Below are positions 17,299-25,558 of a stretch of DNA of 64,000 nt, piece after piece. The stretch lies in contig DIWU01000024.1 of assembly GCA_002428525.1 (NCBI GenBank), positions 180,862-244,861 on the forward strand. The letters are read 5' to 3'. The position numbers and the translations under genes were made by a program. The notes under the pieces are model-generated. The model was not told where the DNA came from, searched no databases, and saw nothing but the letters and a program-made list of their open reading frames with translations. The number at the start of each line of letters is the position of its first letter. Position 1 is the first letter of the stretch. Source of the DNA: a bacterium UBP14_UBA6098 (GTDB lineage: Bacteria > UBP14 > UBA6098).

Positions 17299-18312
17299 AT
17301 GATTATGTCAACTTCGAAGAAAAAGGTCTTGCTGTCCGGAATGCAACCCTCGGGCGCACTTCACCTCGGAAACTACGAGGGCGCGCTTCGCAACTGGGTC
17401 GAGCTTCAGAACACCGGCAAATACGATATGTTCAACTGCATCGTCGATTGGCACGCCCTGACCAGCGGCTTCGAATCGACCGAGATGCTCGTTCCGCGAA
17501 TCTACGAGATGGCCGCGGACTATATCGCCGCCGGCCTCGACCCCGATAAAACCGCTATTTTCGTTCAATCCCATGTCAAAGAACATGCCGAGCTTCATCT
17601 TCTTTTATCTATGATAACCCCGATTCCGTGGCTCGAGAGGGTTCCGAGCTACAAAGAAAAGGTCGAATCGCTCGGCCTCGACTCCTACGGCTTCTTGGGC
17701 TACCCCCTACTTCAGGCGGCGGATATCATCGTCTATCGCGCCGATGTCGTTCCCGTGGGCAAAGACCAGCTTCCCCACCTCGAGCTGACCCGCGAGGTTG
17801 TCCGGCGGTTCCACTACCTCTATGGCGAGGTCTTCCCCGAGCCGGAAGCGCTCGTCACGAAGTTCCAAGTCCTCCCCGGAACCGACGGGCAGAAGATGTC
17901 GAAATCCTACGGCAATTTCATCGCGCTCGGCGACAGCCCGGATATCGTGAAAACCAAGGTCATGAGCATGTTCACCGATCCGGCGAAGATACATAAAACC
18001 GATCTCGGACACCCCGCGGATTGCCCGGTCCATATCTACCGAACAATATACGACTCTTCGCTTCCCGCCGACCTCGCGGATAAGTGCTCCGCCGGAGATC
18101 CGTCGGTCGGTTGCGTCGGATGCAAGAAGGCACTGCTTGCCGCATTAGTCGAGTATTTCAAGGATTTCCGCGAAAGGCGTATGGTTCTGCTCTCGGATAA
18201 AGCCCAACTCGACGAACACCTCAAGCGCGGCGCCGAAAGGGCGCGGGAACGCGCGGCCGAAACTCTTAGGCTGGTTCGTTCGGCTATGCGTATGTTCAAA
18301 CCGGAGATTTAA
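17299..18312 (+). CDS. trpS: Tryptophan--tRNA ligase
   Basis: The 337-residue protein is a class I aminoacyl-tRNA synthetase of normal TrpRS length. The HIGH-type motif is GALHLGNYEGAL near residue 18 and the KMSKS loop is QKMSKSYGN near 199. The Trp pocket segments DWHAL and PLLQAADI are present. It charges tRNA-Trp with tryptophan in the cytoplasm. Two ATGs compete, at 17299 and 17305; the product is the same except for two residues. Family members often carry an Fe-S cluster bound by C-terminal cysteines, and a Cys cluster (DKCSAGDPSVGCVGCKK) is seen near residues 260-275. Confidence 0.96.
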   Translation: MIMSTSKKKVLLSGMQPSGALHLGNYEGALRNWVELQNTGKYDMFNCIVDWHALTSGFESTEMLVPRIYEMAADYIAAGLDPDKTAIFVQSHVKEHAELHLLLSMITPIPWLERVPSYKEKVESLGLDSYGFLGYPLLQAADIIVYRADVVPVGKDQLPHLELTREVVRRFHYLYGEVFPEPEALVTKFQVLPGTDGQKMSKSYGNFIALGDSPDIVKTKVMSMFTDPAKIHKTDLGHPADCPVHIYRTIYDSSLPADLADKCSAGDPSVGCVGCKKALLAALVEYFKDFRERRMVLLSDKAQLDEHLKRGAERARERAAETLRLVRSAMRMFKPEI

Positions 18313-18361
18313 GGCCTTTTTTAAGATTGATTGAGCTGATGCGAATACCTATAATTAAGGG

Positions 18362-19159
18362 ATGAAACTGAAGCTTGTCAATATATGCCTCTTTAGTATT
18401 GCACTGTTATTACTCTCCTGTTTCGAGGGCACCGGCCCCTCCGCAACCGAGAATGTCTTAGCCGGCGCGGTCAACAGCGCCGAGCTTATCGGAGTGTCCT
18501 CCTCCGATATCCAAGTCTATCTCGTCGAGTTCCAAACCACCGGCATGGCGCGCATCGATTCCGTCGTCCCGAACTATGCCGGCGAATACAGCTTCGTTGG
18601 CTTCGACTTCGGGAACTACGGCGTCGAGGCCTCAACATATTCGGGATTTTATCCCTACTACTACGGCTTTCGCGACGGCGATCGAAACGGTGTCTTCAAT
18701 TCGAGCGACGCCATCCTATTCTCATCCTACGGCCATGTGAATTATATCAATGTCCCCCTCTACGGCGGTTCGGCGGACACTATCCGCTATGAGAGCGAAC
18801 CGAACGACGACGCCTTCGGCGCGCAAAACCTCGGGATTATTCACGCAAACCGCGTTTATGGCGATGTTTCATTTGGCGGGTTCACTACTCCGGACAACTA
18901 CACCGGCGATTTAGACCTTTTCCGCTTTCAGAGCGTATGGACAGGCTATATGACCATCGAACTCAGTTGGCCCTCGAGCGCGGATTTGGATATGTATCTT
19001 TACGATTCCGGCGGATATAGCGTCCTCGCGCGCGCGGCCTCGAGCGGCCTCAGCCCGGAGCGGCTCTATAAATCGGTGTATCGCGACGAGGAGTTCATCC
19101 TCTTCGTTGCTTCAGTCGATAATCCGAGTAGCTATATAATTTCAATCAGAATCGATTAA
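18362..19159 (+). CDS. Lipoprotein with C-terminal PPC-like domain
   Basis: The 265-residue protein opens with a lipoprotein signal, SIALLLLSCFEG, with the lipobox Cys at about residue 20. Residues ~35-140 resemble a carboxypeptidase regulatory-like beta-sandwich ('AGEYSFVGFDFGNYGVEAS'). Residues ~145-265 resemble a pre-peptidase C-terminal (PPC) domain ('EPNDDAFGAQNLG', 'DLDLFRF', 'ADLDMYLYDSGG'). These are binding or structural modules rather than enzymes. The role is unknown. A nitroreductase gene starts 8 bases after its stop. Confidence 0.75.
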   Translation: MKLKLVNICLFSIALLLLSCFEGTGPSATENVLAGAVNSAELIGVSSSDIQVYLVEFQTTGMARIDSVVPNYAGEYSFVGFDFGNYGVEASTYSGFYPYYYGFRDGDRNGVFNSSDAILFSSYGHVNYINVPLYGGSADTIRYESEPNDDAFGAQNLGIIHANRVYGDVSFGGFTTPDNYTGDLDLFRFQSVWTGYMTIELSWPSSADLDMYLYDSGGYSVLARAASSGLSPERLYKSVYRDEEFILFVASVDNPSSYIISIRID

Positions 19160-19167
19160 GGTCGCCC

Positions 19168-19674
19168 ATGGAATTTCGCAGTTTGATCGAGAAGAGAAGG
19201 TCGATACGAAGATTCACCGGTGCGGCCTTGCCGGACGGCGCCCTCGAGACTATCCTTTCGGCCGGCAATCTCGCCAATTCCGCCAAGAACAGGCAGAAAT
19301 GGGCCTTCGTCGCGGTGACGGAAAAACCCACTCTCGAGGCGATGGTTCCGGCCTGCCGAAATCAGGCCTTCATCGGCGAGGCCGGCGCGGCGGTCGCGGT
19401 TTGCTCCACCGAGGACTACACGATGTCCTGCGGCAACCCCGCGCACTTCATCGATTGCGCGATTGCGCTGGATCATATGCAACTTTGCGCCTGCGATATC
19501 GGCCTCGGCAGTTGCTGGCTCGGCGCCTTCGATCAGGCGGCCGCGCGCGAGGTTCTCGGGGTGCCGCTCGAAATCACCATTGTGGGAATATTAGTAATCG
19601 GGATCCCCGCCGAGGAGGGCAGGCCGAAATCGAGGGTTCCTCTCGAGGATATCGTCCATAGGAACAAATGGTGA
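19168..19674 (+). CDS. Nitroreductase-family protein
   Basis: The 168-residue protein has the family's N-terminal FMN phosphate-binding segment EKRRSIRRFTG and, further on, the SAGNLANSAKNRQKW and GLGSCWLGAFD boxes. It is short for the family (often 170-220). Members use FMN and NAD(P)H to reduce nitro compounds, quinones or flavins; the substrate is not predictable. It follows the lipoprotein gene by 8 bases. Confidence 0.88.
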   Translation: MEFRSLIEKRRSIRRFTGAALPDGALETILSAGNLANSAKNRQKWAFVAVTEKPTLEAMVPACRNQAFIGEAGAAVAVCSTEDYTMSCGNPAHFIDCAIALDHMQLCACDIGLGSCWLGAFDQAAAREVLGVPLEITIVGILVIGIPAEEGRPKSRVPLEDIVHRNKW

Positions 19675-19719
19675 GCGTCCGCTTGAAATGGATTTTTATT
19701 TACAGGCTAAGGAGGTATT

Positions 19720-20043
19720 GTGCAAGTTGATTACAAGAAAGACGGGAAATGGCTAATCGCCAAGCCGACCGGCCGCATCGACGGCCACACCTCGCCGGAC
19801 TTCGAGGCGTCGTTCCTCGAAAAGATCGCGGAGGGCAACACGCACTTCGCTGTTGACCTTTCCAAGGTCGATTATATGAGTAGCGCGGGGCTTCGTGTTC
19901 TGCTTGCGACCTATAAAAGCCTCAAGGCCGCTTCGGGCGATATGGCACTCATCGCGCCACAGGCGGGGGTCGCCGAGGTGCTCGAGATCTCCGGATTCGC
20001 CAGCATATTCAATATCGTTCCGAAGGCCGGTGATCTTGATTGA
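19720..20043 (+). CDS. STAS-domain anti-sigma factor antagonist
   Basis: The 107-residue protein starts at GTG 19720 behind AAGGAGG. It has the SpoIIAA-like STAS fold: 'GRIDGHTSPDFE' near the N-terminus and the switch segment AVDLSKVDYMSSAGLRVLLA, whose Ser-Ser-Ala-Gly contains the phosphorylatable Ser. Its stop overlaps the TTG start of the SpoIIE-type phosphatase gene. In such pairs the STAS protein is phosphorylated by an anti-sigma kinase and dephosphorylated by the PP2C phosphatase, so the two are probably direct partners. Confidence 0.92.
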   Translation: MQVDYKKDGKWLIAKPTGRIDGHTSPDFEASFLEKIAEGNTHFAVDLSKVDYMSSAGLRVLLATYKSLKAASGDMALIAPQAGVAEVLEISGFASIFNIVPKAGDLD

Positions 20044-22412
20044 TCACCGGCGTTAAATCGAGACTGCTTCTGACCCTCGTCCCGATCCTCGTCGTGCTTT
20101 TCGGATTGCTCGTTTTTTTGACCTTCAAAGACAGCGAACGCACAGTCCTTCAACAGATCACAAGGGAGTCCTACGAGCTGGCGCGTTCGCACGCCAAGGA
20201 ATTCGACGTCCTCTTCGAGTCCTCCCGCAAAGCGGCCGAGGGCCTCGCGCTTTCGCTCTCCGACAACGAGGGATGCAACAGGGATGAGATTATTCAAAAG
20301 ATAAAGGGCAACCTCGAAAAGAACCCCGATATCTATGGCTCGACGGCCGCGTTCATCCCGGAAGCCACGCCGCTCGGGCGCTTCGCACCCTATTATTTCC
20401 GGTCGGGCGACAGCCTCGCCTACAGCGATCTCGACTCCGAGGATTATCATTATACCTCTTGGGAATGGTTCACGAGGCCGGTGAGGGACGGCCGCGGCTC
20501 TTGGAGCGAGCCCTATTTCGACGAGGGCGGCGGCGGAATCCTTATGACCACCTATTCCGAGGTTATCCTCTGCCACGGGGAGATCGTCGGTATCGCGACT
20601 GTCGATATATCGCTCGACGAGCTTGTTGCCAGAACAAAGCGCCTCAAAATCGGCGATACCGGATACGCTTTCATTATAAGCGATCAGGGCCGCTTCATCG
20701 CTCATCCGGGCGAGGAAGTGCTGTCCCAGAAAACCATCTGGGAGCTTTTAGAGCCCGGCGATGAGGGCATGATGGCCGAATTCGCGGAGATAATCAAGGA
20801 TAAATCATCGAATTATATCGAGATGCCCGATCCCTTCTACGGCAAGCAATCTTGGATTATCACCACCGATATTCAATCGACGGGCTGGACCTTCGTGATA
20901 GCCTATCCCAGCGATGAGATTCTCGATTCCCTCGTCCAGCTGAGGAACAAGGCACTTTTTTTGGCGGCCTTGATAATCGCCTTCGTCATAGGCATTGTCG
21001 TGTTAATCTCCTCCGGTGTCACCTCGCCGCTAAAACGGCTTGTCGGTCAGGTGCAGAGCTATTCCGAGGGCAATTACCAGATCAAACTCGCCGAAAAGAC
21101 CGGCCCGAAGGAGATCAGAGACCTCTCGCTGGCGTTCAACTCGCTCGGCGGGGCCATCGTCGAACAGATAGACAATGTCCGAAAGACGACCGCGCAAAAG
21201 GAGCGATACCAACAAGAACTCCTCATCGCCGCAGAGATACAGAAGAGCATCCTTCCGCAAGTGTTTCCGCCCTTTCCCGAGCTTGTGGGCATCATCGATA
21301 TCTACGGCCTGAACCGCCCCGCCCTCGAGGTCGGGGGGGATTTCTTCGATATTTTCAGGTTGAAAGATAACAAAATAGCCCTCGTCATCGCCGATGTTTC
21401 CGATAAGGGTGCACCGGCCTCGCTGTTCATGGCTATGACTCGAATCCTCACGCGCGAGATCGCCTCGCAAGGCCATTCTCCCGCGGAGGTCCTCCGCAGA
21501 GTCAATTATCGTTTGGCGAAGGATAACTCCGCTTCGATGTTCGTCACGATGCTTTATTGCGAATACGATGTCGAGTCGGGCAATATCAGGTTTGTTTGCG
21601 CGGGGCATAATGCCCCTATCTGCGTCCATAAGGGCGGCGAGGTCGAGCAGATTCCGATGCGGATCGGTCTGCCGCTCGGGGCATTGCCCAACACCCATTA
21701 TGAGACCTCCGAGTTCACACTGCCGACATGCTCGATGATTCTCCTATACACCGATGGGATCACCGAGGCCGAAGACACCGAAGGCCGTGAGTTCGGCCTC
21801 GAGAACCTCGTCTGGAATCTTCGCGGCGCCGCCGAATGCGAATGCAAGAAGGTCGCTCATGGGTTGCTCGGGCTTATCGACGAGTTTACCAAGGGCGCGA
21901 AACAACGCGACGACATCACTATGCTCCTGCTTTGCCGCCAATGCGCCCTCGAGACGGCCTTCGACCCGGCGCGGCCGATCCCCGGAAAGGAGATACTGCT
22001 CCGCCTTCCTGCCGAGACGGGAATCCTCGAAGGGGTGGCCGATTTCACCGAGTTGGTCGCCAAGGACTGCGGCTTCGACGCAAAGGGTGTTTATCAGATC
22101 AAGCTCGCCTTGGACGAGGTTATGAATAATGTCATCATGTATGCCTACCGCGGCAACAGCGCCGACAACTTCCTTCTCAAATATATACCCCTTGCCGGCG
22201 GCCTGAAGATAGAGATCGTCGATTACGGAATTCCCTTCGATTTCGACGAGAAGCTCGATCGCTATGACGGCAAGGCCTCCGAGGACCAGCCTATCGGCGG
22301 CATCGGTCTCTATCTCGTCAAGCAGTTCGCCGACGAGGTTCATTACGCTCCTGAGACTTCCGAGGGCAACAAGCTGACAATAATCAAGTTCAGGCCGACC
22401 GATGGCGCCTAA
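20040..22412 (+). CDS. Sensor phosphatase: dCache-HAMP-SpoIIE (PP2C)-HATPase
   Basis: The 790-residue protein has, in order: a membrane helix (~8-28), an extracytoplasmic Cache-type sensor (~33-300), a second helix (~303-327), HAMP (~328-380), a coiled linker, a SpoIIE/PP2C phosphatase (~397-625) with metal-binding VGGDFFD and LLYTDGITEAED, and a C-terminal anti-sigma-type HATPase (~650-785) with ALDEVMNNVIMYAY and GGIGLYLVKQF. The start is TTG, overlapping the stop of the STAS gene by 4 bases. It should sense an external ligand and control phosphorylation of the STAS partner. Kinase and phosphatase in one chain is notable. No sigma factor gene is adjacent. Confidence 0.92.
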   Translation: MITGVKSRLLLTLVPILVVLFGLLVFLTFKDSERTVLQQITRESYELARSHAKEFDVLFESSRKAAEGLALSLSDNEGCNRDEIIQKIKGNLEKNPDIYGSTAAFIPEATPLGRFAPYYFRSGDSLAYSDLDSEDYHYTSWEWFTRPVRDGRGSWSEPYFDEGGGGILMTTYSEVILCHGEIVGIATVDISLDELVARTKRLKIGDTGYAFIISDQGRFIAHPGEEVLSQKTIWELLEPGDEGMMAEFAEIIKDKSSNYIEMPDPFYGKQSWIITTDIQSTGWTFVIAYPSDEILDSLVQLRNKALFLAALIIAFVIGIVVLISSGVTSPLKRLVGQVQSYSEGNYQIKLAEKTGPKEIRDLSLAFNSLGGAIVEQIDNVRKTTAQKERYQQELLIAAEIQKSILPQVFPPFPELVGIIDIYGLNRPALEVGGDFFDIFRLKDNKIALVIADVSDKGAPASLFMAMTRILTREIASQGHSPAEVLRRVNYRLAKDNSASMFVTMLYCEYDVESGNIRFVCAGHNAPICVHKGGEVEQIPMRIGLPLGALPNTHYETSEFTLPTCSMILLYTDGITEAEDTEGREFGLENLVWNLRGAAECECKKVAHGLLGLIDEFTKGAKQRDDITMLLLCRQCALETAFDPARPIPGKEILLRLPAETGILEGVADFTELVAKDCGFDAKGVYQIKLALDEVMNNVIMYAYRGNSADNFLLKYIPLAGGLKIEIVDYGIPFDFDEKLDRYDGKASEDQPIGGIGLYLVKQFADEVHYAPETSEGNKLTIIKFRPTDGA

Positions 22413-22433
22413 ATCGGTCGTTTTCCAACAGGG

Positions 22434-23333
22434 ATGAGCGCCATTACCGGAGAAACCGCCGCGCTCGGCGCCGCGCTTTGCTGGGCCTTCACTTCGGTCT
22501 TCTTCACCGAGGGCGGTCGCAGGGCCGGTTCGGCTGTTGTGAACAGGATGCGCCTTTTGGCGGCGCTCCTTTTCCTTGCCGGCGCGCATTTTGTGTTCTT
22601 CGGCTCGCTTTACCCGATTCACGCGGAAGCCGAAAGGTTCTTCTGGCTCGGTCTTTCCGGGATTGTCGGTTTCGCTTTGGGCGATTCATTTTTGCTCGAA
22701 TCCTTCGTCCGAATCGGCACGCATCTCTCGATGCTCATTATGTCCCTCGTTCCGATTATAGGGGCGACTATCGCTTGGGTCTTTCTCGGTGAAAGGCTCG
22801 AGCCCTTGGACATACTTGCCGTCGCGCTCACTGTCGCCGGAGTTATGATTGTAGTTCTCGATCGGCGCGGCGGCACGCCCTCGAACGGCCACCGGCAATA
22901 CCTAACGGGAATACTTTTCGGTTTGGGCGGCGCCTTGGGGCAAGCGGTAGGTCTCGCCCTGTCTAAACGAGGTCTCGGGGGCGATTTCTCCGGCCTCTCC
23001 GCAACATTGATCCGCGTCTCCGCGGCGGCTCCCTTGATTTGGGCCGTGGCATTATTGAGGGGAAAGGTCGGCTATACCTTCAGCCTGTCGGGCAAGTCGG
23101 GTGCGATAAGGTTTATCGCCCTCGGCGCGTTCACCGGGCCGTTTTTGGGTGTTTGGCTATCGATGGTCGCCGTCCAGAATACATATATCGGCATTGCCTC
23201 GACACTGATGGCCCTTCCGCCGATTCTGCTTCTACCGATCGCGAAGTTTTATTTTAAGGAAAAGGTCACTATGGTTTCTGTTCTCGGGACATTCCTCGCC
23301 GTGGCCGGAACCGCCTTGGTTTTCATCGATTAG
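22434..23333 (+). CDS. EamA/DMT-family transporter
   Basis: The 299-residue protein has about ten hydrophobic helices in two repeated halves. Typical DMT/EamA segments are 'GALCWAFTSVFFTEGGRR', 'SLVPIIGATIAWVFLGERLEPLDILAV' and 'LPPILLLPIAKFYFKEKV'. Such transporters move metabolites across the inner membrane; the substrate is unknown. An AGGAGG box after its stop belongs to the following FAH-family gene. Confidence 0.87.
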   Translation: MSAITGETAALGAALCWAFTSVFFTEGGRRAGSAVVNRMRLLAALLFLAGAHFVFFGSLYPIHAEAERFFWLGLSGIVGFALGDSFLLESFVRIGTHLSMLIMSLVPIIGATIAWVFLGERLEPLDILAVALTVAGVMIVVLDRRGGTPSNGHRQYLTGILFGLGGALGQAVGLALSKRGLGGDFSGLSATLIRVSAAAPLIWAVALLRGKVGYTFSLSGKSGAIRFIALGAFTGPFLGVWLSMVAVQNTYIGIASTLMALPPILLLPIAKFYFKEKVTMVSVLGTFLAVAGTALVFID

Positions 23334-23342
23334 GAGGTTGTC

Positions 23343-24248
23343 GTGAAGCTTGCAACGATTTACCGGGATGGAGGAAGCGCAGTCACAGCGCTCGAAGGGG
23401 AGAATCTGATCGCCTTGGATGCGGCGTTCGAGTTGATAAACGAAGAACCGGCCCCGCCGTTTCTTTGGGATATGCGAACCCTCCTCGAGGCCGGGGAGGA
23501 GGCCGCCGCGTTAGTCGAAGGGATTATTTGCGATTACAAAAAAAGGGCGCCTATCGGGGACGACGCCACGATTCCGCTTTCAGAGGCGGTCTTTGCGCCG
23601 CCGATTATCAACCCGAACAAGATAATATGTATCGGCCTGAACTATCGGGATCACTGCATCGAGCAAAATCGACCCTTTCCCGAACGGCCTATCCTCTTTT
23701 CAAAATTCGCGACCGCACTCACGGGGCACAGGTCTAATATTATCAAACCCAAAATCACCGATCAGCTCGATTTCGAGGGGGAGCTGGCGTTTATAATTAG
23801 GGATTACTGCCATCGCGTCGAGCCGGAGAATGCGATGTCCTATATCGCGGGATACTCGATCTTTCACGATGTCAGCGCGCGCGAGATCCAGTTCGGCGAC
23901 AAACAATGGCTTCGGGGTAAGACCTTCCCGACCTTTGCGCCGATGGGGCCATTTTTCGTCACCTCGGACGAGATCGAAAACCCGAACAGCCTCGCGCTCA
24001 GAACCACACTCAACGGCCGTGTGATGCAGGATTCGAACACGAGTGAGATGATCTTCGATATTCCCTTCCTTCTATCATTCATCTCTCGAGCTATCCCGCT
24101 CTTCCCCGGCGATATCGTCGCCACCGGCACACCGGCAGGCGTTGGGGTTTTTCGGAAGGAGCCGATCTTCATGACCGCCGGCGATGAGGTGGAGATATTT
24201 ATCGAAGATTTTGGCACCTTATCAAATACAGTTGTTGACGAAGAGTAG
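23343..24248 (+). CDS. Fumarylacetoacetate hydrolase-family protein
   Basis: The 301-residue protein starts at GTG 23343 behind TAGGAGG. It has 'KIICIGLNYRDHCIEQ', then 'RPILFSKFATALTG' and 'DFEGELAFII' followed by the acidic metal ligands (Glu, Glu, Asp) of the FAH fold. Members cleave or isomerise 2-oxo acids, for example in aromatic degradation, or act as acylpyruvate hydrolases; which applies cannot be told. A 20-base perfect palindrome lies 4 bases after its stop. Confidence 0.9.
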   Translation: MKLATIYRDGGSAVTALEGENLIALDAAFELINEEPAPPFLWDMRTLLEAGEEAAALVEGIICDYKKRAPIGDDATIPLSEAVFAPPIINPNKIICIGLNYRDHCIEQNRPFPERPILFSKFATALTGHRSNIIKPKITDQLDFEGELAFIIRDYCHRVEPENAMSYIAGYSIFHDVSAREIQFGDKQWLRGKTFPTFAPMGPFFVTSDEIENPNSLALRTTLNGRVMQDSNTSEMIFDIPFLLSFISRAIPLFPGDIVATGTPAGVGVFRKEPIFMTAGDEVEIFIEDFGTLSNTVVDEE

Positions 24249-24251
24249 TTT

Positions 24252-24271
24252 TTTTATTAAATTTAATAAAA
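24252..24271. promoter_or_regulatory. 20-base perfect AT palindrome between FAH gene and lipoprotein gene
   Basis: TTTTATTAAATTTAATAAAA is its own reverse complement and sits in the 48-base gap between two plus-strand genes. It could be a weak terminator hairpin (a T-rich tract follows) or an operator for the lipoprotein gene. The sequence alone does not decide between them. Confidence 0.4.
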
Positions 24272-24296
24272 TTCTTTTAACTTGAAGAGGAGTGAA

Positions 24297-24953
24297 ATGA
24301 AAAAGACACTATTTTTGATGGCAATCCTCGCGGTCGTCCTGATCGCCGGTTGCTCTGAGAAGGCCCCGAAGGTCGATCCCACCGTTATCAACAGCGGCAG
24401 GATCGTCACGGTATCGACGATCGTTCAGGGCGATGTCACAAACCGTATGGTCAGCGAGACGGTGTTCTCGGGCGCTAATGCGAAATCCATCACGAAGATC
24501 GAAACCCCGCAAGGCCAGCAAGAGGTTATCCAAATTTGGGTCGACAAGAAAATATATAACTTCGCCGCCCTTCAACCCTTCGGCCAGTCTATGATTTCTC
24601 CGGTCGATTGGAAGACCACGATGACCTCCTTCGCGAAAGACCCCCAACTGAAGGATATGGGCGTCTTGATCGGCACCGAAGAGGTTTCCGGAAAGATGTG
24701 CGATGTCTATTCTATCGACACGGAGCAGGAAAAGGCCAAGGTCTGGGTTCTGAAGAACGAGGGTTTCCCGATCCTTCTAAAATCGGAAACGACGGTTCCG
24801 TTCCAATCGCAGACTATCGCCCAAGAGGTCACCTTCAATATCGAAATCCCGGAAAGCTCGTTCGAGATTCCCACCGATGTTCAGTTCCAAGAGGTTAGTT
24901 GGAACGAGATGATGGGCGGTCAGGCCGAAACACCAGTCGAGACAACTAATTAG
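24297..24953 (+). CDS. Outer-membrane lipoprotein-like protein
   Basis: I choose ATG 24297, preceded by GAGGAG; a TTG frame beginning at 24282 would contain that ribosome binding site. The 218-residue product opens with AVVLIAGCSEK, a lipobox with Cys at about residue 19. The rest resembles the LolA/LolB-like or DUF4412-type fold ('IQIWVDKKIYNFAAL', 'KVWVLKNEGFPILLKSE', 'FEIPTDVQFQEV'). Such proteins sit in the periplasm or outer membrane; the function is unknown. coaD begins at the base directly after its stop. Confidence 0.75.
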   Translation: MKKTLFLMAILAVVLIAGCSEKAPKVDPTVINSGRIVTVSTIVQGDVTNRMVSETVFSGANAKSITKIETPQGQQEVIQIWVDKKIYNFAALQPFGQSMISPVDWKTTMTSFAKDPQLKDMGVLIGTEEVSGKMCDVYSIDTEQEKAKVWVLKNEGFPILLKSETTVPFQSQTIAQEVTFNIEIPESSFEIPTDVQFQEVSWNEMMGGQAETPVETTN

Positions 24954-25430
24954 TTGAAAAAAGCCTTATATCCCGGCAGTTTCGACCCGATAACCAACGG
25001 GCATATCGATATCATCGTTCGAGGCTTGGAGCTTTTCGATCGCGTTGTCGTGGGCGTCGGGGTCAACCTCGCGAAGGAGACCCTTTTCACGCTCGACGAG
25101 CGTATCGAGATGATCAACGCGGTGATGGCCGGGTATAACAACTTCGAGGTTGTCGGATATACAAGCCTCACAGCTCAGTTCGCGGCGCAAATCGGCGCCT
25201 CGGCGATTCTTCGCGGCTTGAGGGCCATTTCGGACTTCGAATACGAATTCCAGATGGCCCTCGCAAATCGCGAGCTTTTCCCGAAGGCCGAAACTGTCTT
25301 CCTCATGCCGAGCCTAAATAATGTCTATCTCAATTCGACGATGGTTAAAACCATCGCCCGCCATGGCGGCGATATAAGCCTTTTCGTCCATCCGATCGTC
25401 GCGAATCGCCTTGCAGGAAAGTTCAAATAG
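24954..25430 (+). CDS. coaD: Pantetheine-phosphate adenylyltransferase
   Basis: The 158-residue product starts at TTG 24954, immediately after the stop of the lipoprotein gene. It begins LYPGSFDPITNGHIDII, the nucleotidyltransferase (T/H)xGH motif, and ends with the family segment 'LNSTMVKTIARHGGDIS'. Length is normal. It transfers AMP from ATP to 4'-phosphopantetheine, the penultimate step of coenzyme A synthesis. The stop is followed by a small palindrome (TAGAGCGCGCTCTA) and the convergent folE2 gene. Confidence 0.95.
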   Translation: MKKALYPGSFDPITNGHIDIIVRGLELFDRVVVGVGVNLAKETLFTLDERIEMINAVMAGYNNFEVVGYTSLTAQFAAQIGASAILRGLRAISDFEYEFQMALANRELFPKAETVFLMPSLNNVYLNSTMVKTIARHGGDISLFVHPIVANRLAGKFK

Positions 25431-25558
25431 AGCGCGCTCTATAGAATAACATCTTCGCGGTAGCGCTGATAGCATACTCCGTGCGGGATGCTTCGCACGC
25501 GCGCACTCGGCTTAGGCGTGAGGCCGCAAAATCCTTCTACCGGAATAAAACTTGGGTT

